Positions 1-6,979 of a DNA stretch of 64,000 nt are shown piece by piece; position 1 is the first letter of the stretch, and each line of letters opens with the position of its first letter. A model generated the notes under the pieces. That model saw only the letters and a program-made list of their open reading frames with translations, did not search any database and was not told the origin of the DNA. The DNA lies in assembly GCA_965261535.1 (NCBI GenBank), contig OZ253469.1, forward strand, positions 1,426,001 to 1,490,000, read 5' to 3'. The stretch comes from VXNE01 sp965261535. GTDB lineage: Bacteria; Pseudomonadota; Gammaproteobacteria; Pseudomonadales; Azotimanducaceae. The position numbers and the translations under genes were made by a program.

Positions 1-2
1 AT

Positions 3-431
3 CCAACCTTTTTCTCCGGCGGCGGGGGACTGACGAGCACCACGCACGACTACCTGCGCTTCTGCGAGATGTTGTGCCGGGGCGGAGAGCTGGACGGCGC
101 GCGCATCCTGGGTCCACGCACGCTGCGTTTGATGACACGGAACCACCTGGCCAACGGTCGCGACATGACCGAGATGGCTGTGGGGAGGTTTTCCGAAACC
201 CCCTACCAGGGCGTCGGTTTCGGCCTCGGTTTCGCCATGTCGCTCGATGCGGTTCGATCCGGCGGGCCCAGCGCGAGCGACTTCTACTGGGGCGGCGCCG
301 CATCCACCATAATGTGGGTCGATCCGGTCGAACAATTGTCCGTGGTGTTCATGACGCAGCTCATGCCCTACGGCACGTTCAACTTCCGGGGAGAACTCAA
401 GAACATGATCTACGCCGCCATCGAGGACTGA
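3..431 (+). CDS. Serine hydrolase, beta-lactamase/esterase (class C-like) family, C-terminal part
   Basis: The gene enters from outside the window, so only the last 142 residues are visible and the catalytic SxxK and YxN motifs are missing. What remains is typical of the end of a class C beta-lactamase-like esterase: a GGGGLTSTTHDYLRF stretch near the start, then FGLGFA, a YWGGAASTIMWVDP segment in the place of the family's (H/W)GG motif, and a closing strand with VVFMTQLMP. Such enzymes hydrolyse esters or peptide-like bonds; substrate cannot be told here. The family call is fairly sure, the function is not. Confidence 0.75.
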   Translation, partial: PTFFSGGGGLTSTTHDYLRFCEMLCRGGELDGARILGPRTLRLMTRNHLANGRDMTEMAVGRFSETPYQGVGFGLGFAMSLDAVRSGGPSASDFYWGGAASTIMWVDPVEQLSVVFMTQLMPYGTFNFRGELKNMIYAAIED

Positions 432-484
432 CGCAAGCGCACTTCAACTCGCCACAACGTGGCCGCATTGCATGGGAGCAAGGC

Positions 485-1117
485 ATGCCAAGGGAAATGG
501 GAATCTTCGAAACGATGTACAACTGCCGCGCGATGCGGCGGCTGAAGCCGGATCCGGTGCCTGAACCCATTCTGATCAAGATGATCGCCGCCGCCAATCA
601 GGCGCCGACGGGTTCGAACCGGCAGGGCGCCCGCTGGATTATCGTGCGGGACGCGAAACAGCGGAGGAAGCTGGCCGACCTGAATCGGGCTCGGGCGATG
701 GGTTATGTCGGACCGGACCCGACGCCGCCGACCGCACATCCCGCGGACAAGAGGGACCGCCTGGTGGCGGCGGTGCGCTGGCAAGGCGAGCACATGCAGG
801 ACATCCCGGCGCTCGTTATCGCCTGTTACCGATTCGAAGAGTCGGTCGTCGACAATCCGGCGATCACGGCGCGTGCCGCGGGCTCGATATGGCCGGCGAT
901 ACAGAACCTGCTCCTGGCTGCCCGCGCGCTGGGACTGGGCGCAACGCCCACGACGATGGGCTTGTCGGACCGCGCGGCCGTGCGCGAAGTGCTGCGGTTG
1001 CCGGACGACATGGCGGCTTTCTGCCTCATTCCCGTCGGCTATCCGTACGGAAACTTCGGCCCCGTCACGCGCTTGCCGGTGGAAGAGACGATGCGCTGGG
1101 ACCTTTGGGAGGAATAG
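485..1117 (+). CDS. Nitroreductase-family FMN oxidoreductase
   Basis: The 210-residue product has the nitroreductase pattern: an N-terminal CRAMRRLKPDPVPE segment (FMN phosphate-binding Arg cluster), then NQAPTGSNRQ, a central PAIQNLLLAARALGLG helix, and a C-terminal PVGYPYG before the end. Members reduce nitro groups, quinones or enones with NAD(P)H, and some dehalogenate or remove substituents; no substrate is indicated. The ATG at 485 is preceded by a GGGAGCAAG-like ribosome site; an in-frame ATG at 497 is an alternative start. The gene is 53 bp downstream of the serine hydrolase and convergent with the acyl-CoA ligase. Confidence 0.85.
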   Translation: MPREMGIFETMYNCRAMRRLKPDPVPEPILIKMIAAANQAPTGSNRQGARWIIVRDAKQRRKLADLNRARAMGYVGPDPTPPTAHPADKRDRLVAAVRWQGEHMQDIPALVIACYRFEESVVDNPAITARAAGSIWPAIQNLLLAARALGLGATPTTMGLSDRAAVREVLRLPDDMAAFCLIPVGYPYGNFGPVTRLPVEETMRWDLWEE

Positions 1118-1207
1118 CCGCCGGGCCGGTGCAGCCTCGGGTCTAGACCCGCAATGACAGCGAACCTGTAGGCGGCTACGGTGGTGCCCTCAGCCAGTAG
1201 CTAGTAG

Positions 1208-2752
1208 CTAGCGCGCCGGGCCGGGGAATCGTTCGCGCAGTATCCGCTTCAGTATCTTTCCGCTCGGATTACGCGGCAGGTCGTCGACGAAGACGACCTC
1301 TTTCGGCTGCTTGAAGCGGGCCAGACGACCTTGGCAGAACTCCATCACGTCGGTTCTGGTCAGCGCATCGTCGCGCTTCACGACGACGGCGCAAGGCGAC
1401 TCGCCCCAGGCCTCGCTCGGCTGGCCGATGACGCCGGCTTCCAGAATGCCCGGGTGCGCTTCCAGCACCTTTTCGATCTCCGCCGGATACACGTTCTCGC
1501 CGCCCGAGATGATCATGTCCTTGATGCGGTCCTCGATGTATACAAAACCCTCCGGGTCCATGCGCGCGACATCGCCGGTGCGCAGCCAACCATCGACGAT
1601 CGTCTCGGCCGTCGCTTGCGGCTGGTTCCAGTATTCGCGCATCACGTGGTCGCCCCGGACGAGGACCTCTCCCGGCGTACCCGGAGGACACTCCGCGCCC
1701 TCGGCGTCTACGACCTTTACGTCGGTGTGGAAGAAGGCCTTGCCGGTGGATCCGATCTTCTTCAGTGCATTCTCGGCATCGATCAGACAAGCCGGCCCGC
1801 AACTTTCGGTCAATCCGTAAACCTGATGGACTTCGATGCCGATGTCGGCGTATGCCTGGATCAGCGACTCCGGCACCGGCGCCGCGCCGGACATGCACCA
1901 GCGCAACCGGGAATGATCGAAGCGATCGCGATTCGGCACCTGGAGCATGAAATTCAGCATGGCCGGCACGGCGAGGCCGATCGTCACGCGCTCGCTTTCG
2001 ATCAGCTCCCATGCCCGGACGGGATCGAAGCTCCGCATGACGATACTTGTAACGCCCCGGTACACGCCCACGGAAAGCGGCGTCAGCGCCCCGACATGGA
2101 ACATCGGCAGCGGAGACAGGAAGCGGTCGCCTTCACGGTAGTATGTCGTGGCCGCGATGGTCAGGCAGCCCCATATGGAGGTGTGGTGGCTGTGTACCAC
2201 GCCCTTGGGCAGGCCTGTCGTGCCGGACGTATACATAATGTACAGCATGTCGTCGTCCGCGCCGCCGATGGCCGGCTCATCATCGGGTGCGGCATCTCGG
2301 AAGTCGCAGAATTTATCGGCGAAAGGCGCGACATGCTCGTCGTCGCTCACCACCTGCAACCAATGCTCAACGTTGGTCTTGCCGCCCCGGCTGTGCAACT
2401 CGACGGCGCTATCAAGGAATTCCCGCCCAAAAATCAAACGCGTGGAACCGCTGTCTGAGAGGATGAACTCGAGCTCGTCCGGCACCAGGCGCCAATTGAG
2501 GGGCACAGTGACCGCACCAATTTTCGCCAACGCAAAGAATGTCTCCAGGAATTCCGCGCAATTCATGAGCAGCAGAGCGACGCGCTCGCCCGGGGCTATG
2601 CCGGCGGCGAGGAACGCGTTGGCCACGCGATTGCAACGCGCATTCATCTCGGCGAACGTCAACCTGAGCCCCAGATCGCTGTCCACGTAAGCTTCCCGCG
2701 CGGGGGTGAGCAGCGCGCGCTTTGTCATCCATTCGCCGATGTTGTTTCGCAT
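1208..2752 (-). CDS. Long-chain fatty acid/acyl-CoA ligase (AMP-forming, ANL superfamily)
   Basis: The 514-residue protein activates a carboxylic acid with ATP to an acyl-AMP and then a CoA thioester. The ANL core motifs are present: YTSGTTGLPKGVVHSH (P-loop), a QVYGLTES segment (A5), GWLRTGD (A7/A8), DRIKDMIISGGENVYPAEIE (hinge) and NPSGKILKR with the catalytic Lys near the C-terminus. The length fits stand-alone FadD-like or short/medium-chain ligases; substrate length cannot be read from sequence. It is divergent from the MerR gene at 2998 and shares a 245-bp intergenic region with it, so it is a possible regulatory target. The start is the first ATG of the open frame. Confidence 0.9.
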   Translation of the reverse strand: MRNNIGEWMTKRALLTPAREAYVDSDLGLRLTFAEMNARCNRVANAFLAAGIAPGERVALLLMNCAEFLETFFALAKIGAVTVPLNWRLVPDELEFILSDSGSTRLIFGREFLDSAVELHSRGGKTNVEHWLQVVSDDEHVAPFADKFCDFRDAAPDDEPAIGGADDDMLYIMYTSGTTGLPKGVVHSHHTSIWGCLTIAATTYYREGDRFLSPLPMFHVGALTPLSVGVYRGVTSIVMRSFDPVRAWELIESERVTIGLAVPAMLNFMLQVPNRDRFDHSRLRWCMSGAAPVPESLIQAYADIGIEVHQVYGLTESCGPACLIDAENALKKIGSTGKAFFHTDVKVVDAEGAECPPGTPGEVLVRGDHVMREYWNQPQATAETIVDGWLRTGDVARMDPEGFVYIEDRIKDMIISGGENVYPAEIEKVLEAHPGILEAGVIGQPSEAWGESPCAVVVKRDDALTRTDVMEFCQGRLARFKQPKEVVFVDDLPRNPSGKILKRILRERFPGPAR

Positions 2753-2941
2753 GGGCCCATCTTCCGGTAAGCCAAGTCCGCAAGGATTGTCGCAGAAGCC
2801 CGCACGGCCGGCAGCCTTCTCGCGTCCAAACCTGTCGCCCGGAACGCGCCTTTACGCGCACACGACATATCACGACGCGTTGGCCAGTTGGGATTCCTCA
2901 GGCCGCGTCCTGGACAGCCGAAGTTACCCCATCGGAGAAGC

Positions 2942-2967
2942 TGTACATCTTCGTTCAGTTTTGTACA
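2942..2967. promoter_or_regulatory. Paired TGTACA motifs upstream of MerR gene (candidate operator)
   Basis: Two TGTACA hexamers at 2942-2947 and 2962-2967 are separated by 14 bp, just before the MerR start codon at 2998. TGTACA half-sites are known operators of the CarH/LitR branch of MerR regulators. Autoregulation is an inference. A third TGTACA (3011-3016) lies inside the first codons. Confidence 0.5.
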
Positions 2968-2997
2968 ATTTCTATCCCAACATGCGCCGGACACGGA

Positions 2998-3870
2998 ATG
3001 ACCTCTGACCTGTACAGGATTGGTGCGGTCTCAAGACTCACGGAAATCAGCGCCGAGCGGCTACGGGCCTGGGAGCGCCGTTACGACCTTCAACCCACGC
3101 AGAGAAACGGCAAGACGCGTTTCTACGATTCAGGTCAGGTCGAGCGTCTAAAGAAGATCAAAGTGCTCCTCGACCGAGGTCAGGCAATCAGTCAACTCAT
3201 CAAGCTTTCCAACGAAGAGCTTGACGCGCGCCTGGCCGTCAGGCCCGGACGCGTCGGACCCACCCGCGTTGCGTTGGTGGGCTCAAGTTTGATCCTGGCC
3301 GAGCGCGATCAGGACCAAAGTCGCCTGAACGTGCTCGGACGATGGGCAAGCCTCGAAACCTTCGAGGCTTGCACGGACTTGCTCCCGGCGCTCGATGTGC
3401 TTCTTGTGCAACTTCCCAGCCTAGATTCGCAACAAATAGAACGCCTTAGAAGTATTGTCCCGTACGCGCGACTGGTATGCGCTTACAGATATGCGAGGGA
3501 GAGCGACTTCGAAACTGCTGCTGCGCTCGGCGTTGCCCTGCTTCGATGGCCGGCGCCCTGGTCCGACGTCGAATATGCCTGTCTGTCCCGAGTGATGGCG
3601 CCAGGTGGTGACGACCGCACGGGACTGCGCCGCTTCACCGAGGATGAGTTGCTACAAATCGCGATGTCGGAGTCGCAGGTGGGATGCGGCTGCGCCCGTG
3701 GCCTCGTGGAACTCATCACCGATCTGGACGCGTTTTCCGTCCATGCTTCCCGATGTGCAGACGGCGATACCAAACATCCGGGCGCGACCGCCGCCGAACA
3801 TGCGCGCATCCGGTTGGAGGAAGCGCTGGAGGTATTTGTCGTGCAGCATCGACTCCTGCATCCTGTATAG
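2998..3870 (+). CDS. MerR-family transcriptional regulator, CarH/LitR-like without visible B12 motif
   Basis: The 290-residue protein begins with a MerR winged helix (YRIGAVSRLTEISAERLRAW, then RRYDL and RFYDSGQVERLKKIKVL) covering about residues 5-75. The rest resembles the Rossmann-like C-terminal half of CarH/LitR light regulators (ALVGSSLILAERD; DVLLVQLPSLDSQQIERLR), but the cobalamin-binding DxHxxG motif and the W-x-E-H helical bundle are not seen. It may therefore be a short, cobalamin-free regulator that works alone or with a B12-binding partner elsewhere. The ATG at 2998 was chosen because it begins the helix-turn-helix directly. TGTACA-type repeats flank the gene on both sides. No typical target (photolyase, carotenoid genes) is adjacent. 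Confidence 0.8.
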   Translation: MTSDLYRIGAVSRLTEISAERLRAWERRYDLQPTQRNGKTRFYDSGQVERLKKIKVLLDRGQAISQLIKLSNEELDARLAVRPGRVGPTRVALVGSSLILAERDQDQSRLNVLGRWASLETFEACTDLLPALDVLLVQLPSLDSQQIERLRSIVPYARLVCAYRYARESDFETAAALGVALLRWPAPWSDVEYACLSRVMAPGGDDRTGLRRFTEDELLQIAMSESQVGCGCARGLVELITDLDAFSVHASRCADGDTKHPGATAAEHARIRLEEALEVFVVQHRLLHPV

Positions 3871-3930
3871 GAAAATACTATACAAAACCTGTACAAAGGT
3901 ACTTGACTAATGTTTTTGTCCTGTACAAAA
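3864..3930. promoter_or_regulatory. Cluster of TGTATA/TATACA/TGTACA motifs downstream of MerR gene
   Basis: TGTATA (3864), TATACA (3879), TGTACA (3890) and TGTACA (3922) lie within 64 bp. The 3879 and 3890 copies form an 11-bp-phased direct repeat (TATACAAAACC / TGTACAAAGGT), the spacing known for CarH operators. TTGACT at 3903-3908 followed by TACAAAAT near 3924 could be a rightward promoter overlapped by the sites. No intact gene follows it on that strand, so the regulated gene may have been lost. Confidence 0.45.
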
Positions 3931-3942
3931 TACTGGACATCG

Positions 3943-4311
3943 TTAGTTTTCTAGGCGTGCGCGACAAACCTCCCAATAGTCCTCCCCCAAGAGTGTCCTT
4001 CCCCAACTGAGGTTTGCCCTCGGCGGTTTTGGAATACCGGAATCGCCGACACGCCCTTTCAAACGCCGTTTTCCCTCTTCCTCTATGGATGTCCTTAACG
4101 ACGCTTGTTCCATGGGTGTCCCTAAGCACAAATGGTGGGTGTCCCCGAATGGCGCGAGGCTTGGCACCGACGTCGATCCGATGTGCTCGAACGCGAGCGC
4201 CACACTCCCAAGCGCCGCAGAGATTCTTTCGGCATGTAGCCGGAATGATTCGGCCCAATCCGGCTGGTACGGCACGACGATGAGCTCGCGCTCTTCAACT
4301 CCGCCGATCAA
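3943..4311 (-). pseudogene. Truncated GrpB (UPF0157)-like gene with repeat-derived tail
   Basis: The N-terminal 40 or so residues match the GrpB/UPF0157 start: VPYQPDWAESF, then AALGSVALAFEHIGSTSVPSLA. The normal continuation (AKPIID and the nucleotidyltransferase-fold remainder) is missing. After SLA the frame runs into PFGDTHHLCLGTPMEQ and similar text, which is the translation of the GGGTGTCCC repeat cluster on this strand. No ATG lies close to the conserved start; a TTG at 4311 is the nearest candidate. I read this as a gene decapitated at its 3-prime end by repeat DNA. Confidence 0.6.
3990..4155. repeat. Degenerate GGGTGTCC repeat cluster 1
   Basis: Contains AGTGTCCTTCCCC, GATGTCCTTAACG, GGGTGTCCCTAAG and GGGTGTCCCCGAATGG at irregular spacing. 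Same family as the clusters at 5.7, 22.5, 30.3 and 45.1 kb. It overlaps the missing 3-prime part of the grpB-like gene. Confidence 0.6.
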
Positions 4312-4361
4312 GCCTGTTTCAAGTTCCCATCCGATGTCGCTCGCGGAATGGCGCGCGAAAC

Positions 4362-5255
4362 TCAACGCTCCTCGCCTGCGCATTCGGTGTATCGATCGAG
4401 GAACCATCGAATCTCCTCCGCCAGACACGTGGTCGCGGCCGATGCTCCGTAAGCGAACCCGTGCGGCAAGCCGGGATAGAAGAGGTAATGCACGGTCCCG
4501 CCAGCGTCCTGATACTCCCGCACCAAGTCGAGTGTCATGTCCCTGGGCACGTTGGCGTCTTCGCCCGGCTGCACGACCAGTAACGGCGGCAGGCATTGCG
4601 CTTCTCCCGCCTGGAGTCGACGTTGCACGCTCGCATCGCGCATATGAGCCTCGTCCCGGTAGTAGCGGAAGTGCGCATCCACCAATTCTTCTCGTCCGGT
4701 CTCAATGGCGTGTCGGAGGCGCCTGAGCGGGTCCGACACAGGCCACAGGGCAACGACACAGCAGGCGCTCGCCGAAAGATTGTCCGCGCCCTCGACAGTT
4801 ATCGGCGTACCGCGGTGATCGGTTATATCCGGCTGAATCGCACTCAACAGCGCTAGATGGCCGCCCGAAGAACTGCCGATCAGGGCGATGTGGTCCGCGT
4901 CGATGCCAAAGTCTTCCGCGCGCGCACGCACGTAGCGGATTCCCGCGGTGATGTCCTGTACGGCGCAAGGATGCTTGCCGTTTCGTCCATCCCGAAAGTC
5001 GAGGGAGAACACCGCGAAACCCGCCTCCGCGAGACCGCGGCAAACGACATGCGGAGAGTAGCGGTCATTGGAGGTCCAGGCGCCGCCGTGCACCATGACC
5101 ACTGCTTTGCCCAGGTGTGCGGTGCCGTCCCGGCTGACATAAGACTCGAGACAAAGGTCGATCGGATGGATGCGATCCGCCACGCGCGCCCGCGCATAGA
5201 TGAAGGTGTCGACCTTGACGCTGGCGTCGCCAGCGATTTCATCAGGCAGCGACAC
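4362..5255 (-). CDS. Alpha/beta hydrolase, BD-FAE/HSL-like carboxylesterase
   Basis: The 297-residue product has the elements of a serine esterase of the HSL/BD-FAE type: an HGGAW oxyanion motif, nucleophile elbow GSSSGG, a late acid in QPGEDANVP and a catalytic His in PGLPHGF. These enzymes hydrolyse short acyl esters or formylkynurenine-like substrates; none is indicated here. The chosen GTG at 5255 overlaps the stop of the upstream small gene, suggesting coupled translation; an ATG further upstream (about 5284) would add a poorly conserved Trp-rich stretch. The catalytic triad call is firm, the start is not. Confidence 0.8.
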   Translation of the reverse strand: MSLPDEIAGDASVKVDTFIYARARVADRIHPIDLCLESYVSRDGTAHLGKAVVMVHGGAWTSNDRYSPHVVCRGLAEAGFAVFSLDFRDGRNGKHPCAVQDITAGIRYVRARAEDFGIDADHIALIGSSSGGHLALLSAIQPDITDHRGTPITVEGADNLSASACCVVALWPVSDPLRRLRHAIETGREELVDAHFRYYRDEAHMRDASVQRRLQAGEAQCLPPLLVVQPGEDANVPRDMTLDLVREYQDAGGTVHYLFYPGLPHGFAYGASAATTCLAEEIRWFLDRYTECAGEER

Positions 5256-5595
5256 GGGCCTCGGCCACCAGCACCACAGTGTCATCCGCCTTCGACAGCC
5301 AGACGAACGCCCCGTTACGATCAGCATCGCCATCAACACCGCCGGTCAAGTAGGTTTGTCCCGCTGTCATTGGGGCGAAGCATTCCCATCCCTGGCGCAT
5401 CCACAGGTGACCGACATGGTTGGCGAACGCGATCTCGTTGAAGTAAGCGTTCTCGGCATCACTTGCGACCAAGGTGGGCACCTTGCCGTCAGTCCGCGGC
5501 ATGAGCGCAAGGCCGCTGTGATAGTCGGCAAGCAATCGGTCGGTCACCGTGAACTTTCGCGCGCTGAGTTGCTTGCCGACAAACGGTTCTGTCAT
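5242..5595 (-). CDS. Hypothetical protein, possible hot-dog (MaoC-like) fold
   Basis: A 117-residue protein beginning MTEPFVGKQLSARKFTVTD. The opening (phrase FVGKQ, then a FTVTDRLLADYHSG helix start) is reminiscent of N-terminal MaoC-type hot-dog domains that bind acyl thioesters, and the NEIAFANHVGHLW segment could be the central hot-dog helix. I do not see a complete R-hydratase catalytic motif. It overlaps the downstream esterase gene and is probably co-transcribed with it, so a shared acyl-substrate pathway is possible. Its promoter side faces repeat cluster 2. Confidence 0.55.
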   Translation of the reverse strand: MTEPFVGKQLSARKFTVTDRLLADYHSGLALMPRTDGKVPTLVASDAENAYFNEIAFANHVGHLWMRQGWECFAPMTAGQTYLTGGVDGDADRNGAFVWLSKADDTVVLVAEARVAA

Positions 5596-5699
5596 TTCGT
5601 TCGCCCCTTCTTCGACCGCGCAAGTGTAGTCAACACGCCGCGCATAAGCACCTGCAGCCTCCGGGACGCGCGATCAGGAAAAGGCATGCCAAAGGACAA

Positions 5700-6000
5700 C
5701 CACCCACCTTTCACATGGTTGTCCCTATCCGATGGTGCCAACTTCCCGATGTGGGTGTCCCTATCCGAACTAGCCAACATGGGTGTCCTTGTCCCTCCTT
5801 GTCCGAGACAGGTGTCCCTATTCGCTCCGGGTCTATCCGAACTTCCGAGATGGGTGTCCCTATTCGCGTCCCCCAATCCGCAATGGGTGTCCCTAATCCG
5901 CACGTGGGTCTATCCGAACTTCCGAGATGGGTGTCCCTAATCCGCACGTCCTATCCGCGATGGGTGTCCGTAATCCGCGTGTCACTAATCCGCGGCGAGT
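5700..6000. repeat. GGGTGTCCCTA repeat cluster 2 (fills the 475-bp gap before the nucleoside hydrolase)
   Basis: At least seven GTGTCC cores (for example near 5752, 5781, 5813, 5853, 5886, 5932 and 5962) occur with trailing CTATCCGAAC or CTAATCCGC. A 34-bp segment is repeated exactly at 5829-5862 and 5906-5939. Spacing is irregular, so this is not a CRISPR array. It translates to periodic peptides on both strands, none of which looks like a real protein. The rest of 5596-6070 shows nothing recognisable. Confidence 0.8.
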
Positions 6001-6070
6001 GGGTGCAGTGGGTGGCGGGTGCCGGCGCGTTCATGGAATGCGAGGGCGCCGGGCACTATAGTGGCGGGCC

Positions 6071-6976
6071 ATGACCCGCGTAATCATCGACTGCGACCCG
6101 GGCCACGACGACGCCATCGCCCTGATGCTCGCGCATCGGCATGCGGAGGTCCTGGGCATTTCCACCGTATCCGGCAATGCGCCCCTCCCGGCAACGACGG
6201 CGAACGCGCTCATGGTGACAGCGCTGCTCGATGCCGACACGCCGGTGCATGCGGGCGCGGCGCGACCGTTGGTGGGAGAGCCCACGCACGCGCAAATCGT
6301 CCACGGCGCGTCCGGGCTCGGTGGCGTCACGCCAATCGAACACCGACGCAAGGTGGCCGGCAGTGACGCCGTCGAGTTCCTGCTCGATGCTTCGGACCAG
6401 GACGTCTGGATCGTCGCGCTTGGACCATTGACCAACCTCGCGCTCGCCATCGAGCGCGACCGGTCGTGGGTGCACCGCATCGCCGGGATTTCGCTCATGG
6501 GTGGCAGCGCCACGGTCGGCAACACCACGCGGGTGGCCGAATTCAACATATTCGCCGATCCGGAAGCGGCAGCGCGGGTATTCGAAGCGGGAGCTCGGCT
6601 CACCATGTGCGGACTCAATCTGACGCATCAGTTGCGCACATCCGATGCCATCGTTTCGCGTCTGCGTGGAGTCGGAACACGCCGCGCGGAGTTCGCCGCC
6701 CAAGTATTCGACTACCTGCACACACGCATGGCGGATCTGGCTGGCGTCCGCGAGGCTGCCCTGCACGACCCGTGCGCGGTCCTCGCCGTAACGCATCCCG
6801 AACTGATCGAAACAGAATCCCGAGCCGTGGACATCGAACTCGACGGCACGCTGACGCGAGGCATGACCGTCATCGATCAGCGGAGCACCCGCGGGCGCGA
6901 CCCCGCCAACGCCAGGGTGGCGTATCAGATCGACGCGGACCGAGCGATGAGCTTGGTGTTGGAGTGCATGGACTGA
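6071..6976 (+). CDS. Inosine/uridine-preferring nucleoside hydrolase
   Basis: The 301-residue enzyme has the N-terminal calcium-binding Asp cluster DCDPGHDDAIALMLA (residues 8-22), the IVALGPLTNLALAI segment, the MGGSATVGNTT-AEFNIFADPEAA block and the C-terminal HDPCAVL. It cleaves the N-glycosidic bond of ribonucleosides for salvage. Length is normal for the RihA/B/C family; exact substrate preference cannot be read. It ends 3 bp before uvrB, so the two are likely transcribed together, although no functional link is known. Confidence 0.93.
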   Translation: MTRVIIDCDPGHDDAIALMLAHRHAEVLGISTVSGNAPLPATTANALMVTALLDADTPVHAGAARPLVGEPTHAQIVHGASGLGGVTPIEHRRKVAGSDAVEFLLDASDQDVWIVALGPLTNLALAIERDRSWVHRIAGISLMGGSATVGNTTRVAEFNIFADPEAAARVFEAGARLTMCGLNLTHQLRTSDAIVSRLRGVGTRRAEFAAQVFDYLHTRMADLAGVREAALHDPCAVLAVTHPELIETESRAVDIELDGTLTRGMTVIDQRSTRGRDPANARVAYQIDADRAMSLVLECMD

Positions 6977-6979
6977 CCC

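Noticed and set aside
1331..2458. Long plus-strand reading frame opposite the acyl-CoA ligase (others: 7658-8983 opposite uvrB, 60455-61690 opposite glnA)
   Set aside because: High-GC codon use opens long antisense frames; their translations show no family motifs while the other strand encodes well-known proteins.
5700..6000. The repeat cluster as a CRISPR array
   Set aside because: Cores are short, degenerate and irregularly spaced, units run together without unique spacers, and no cas genes are near.
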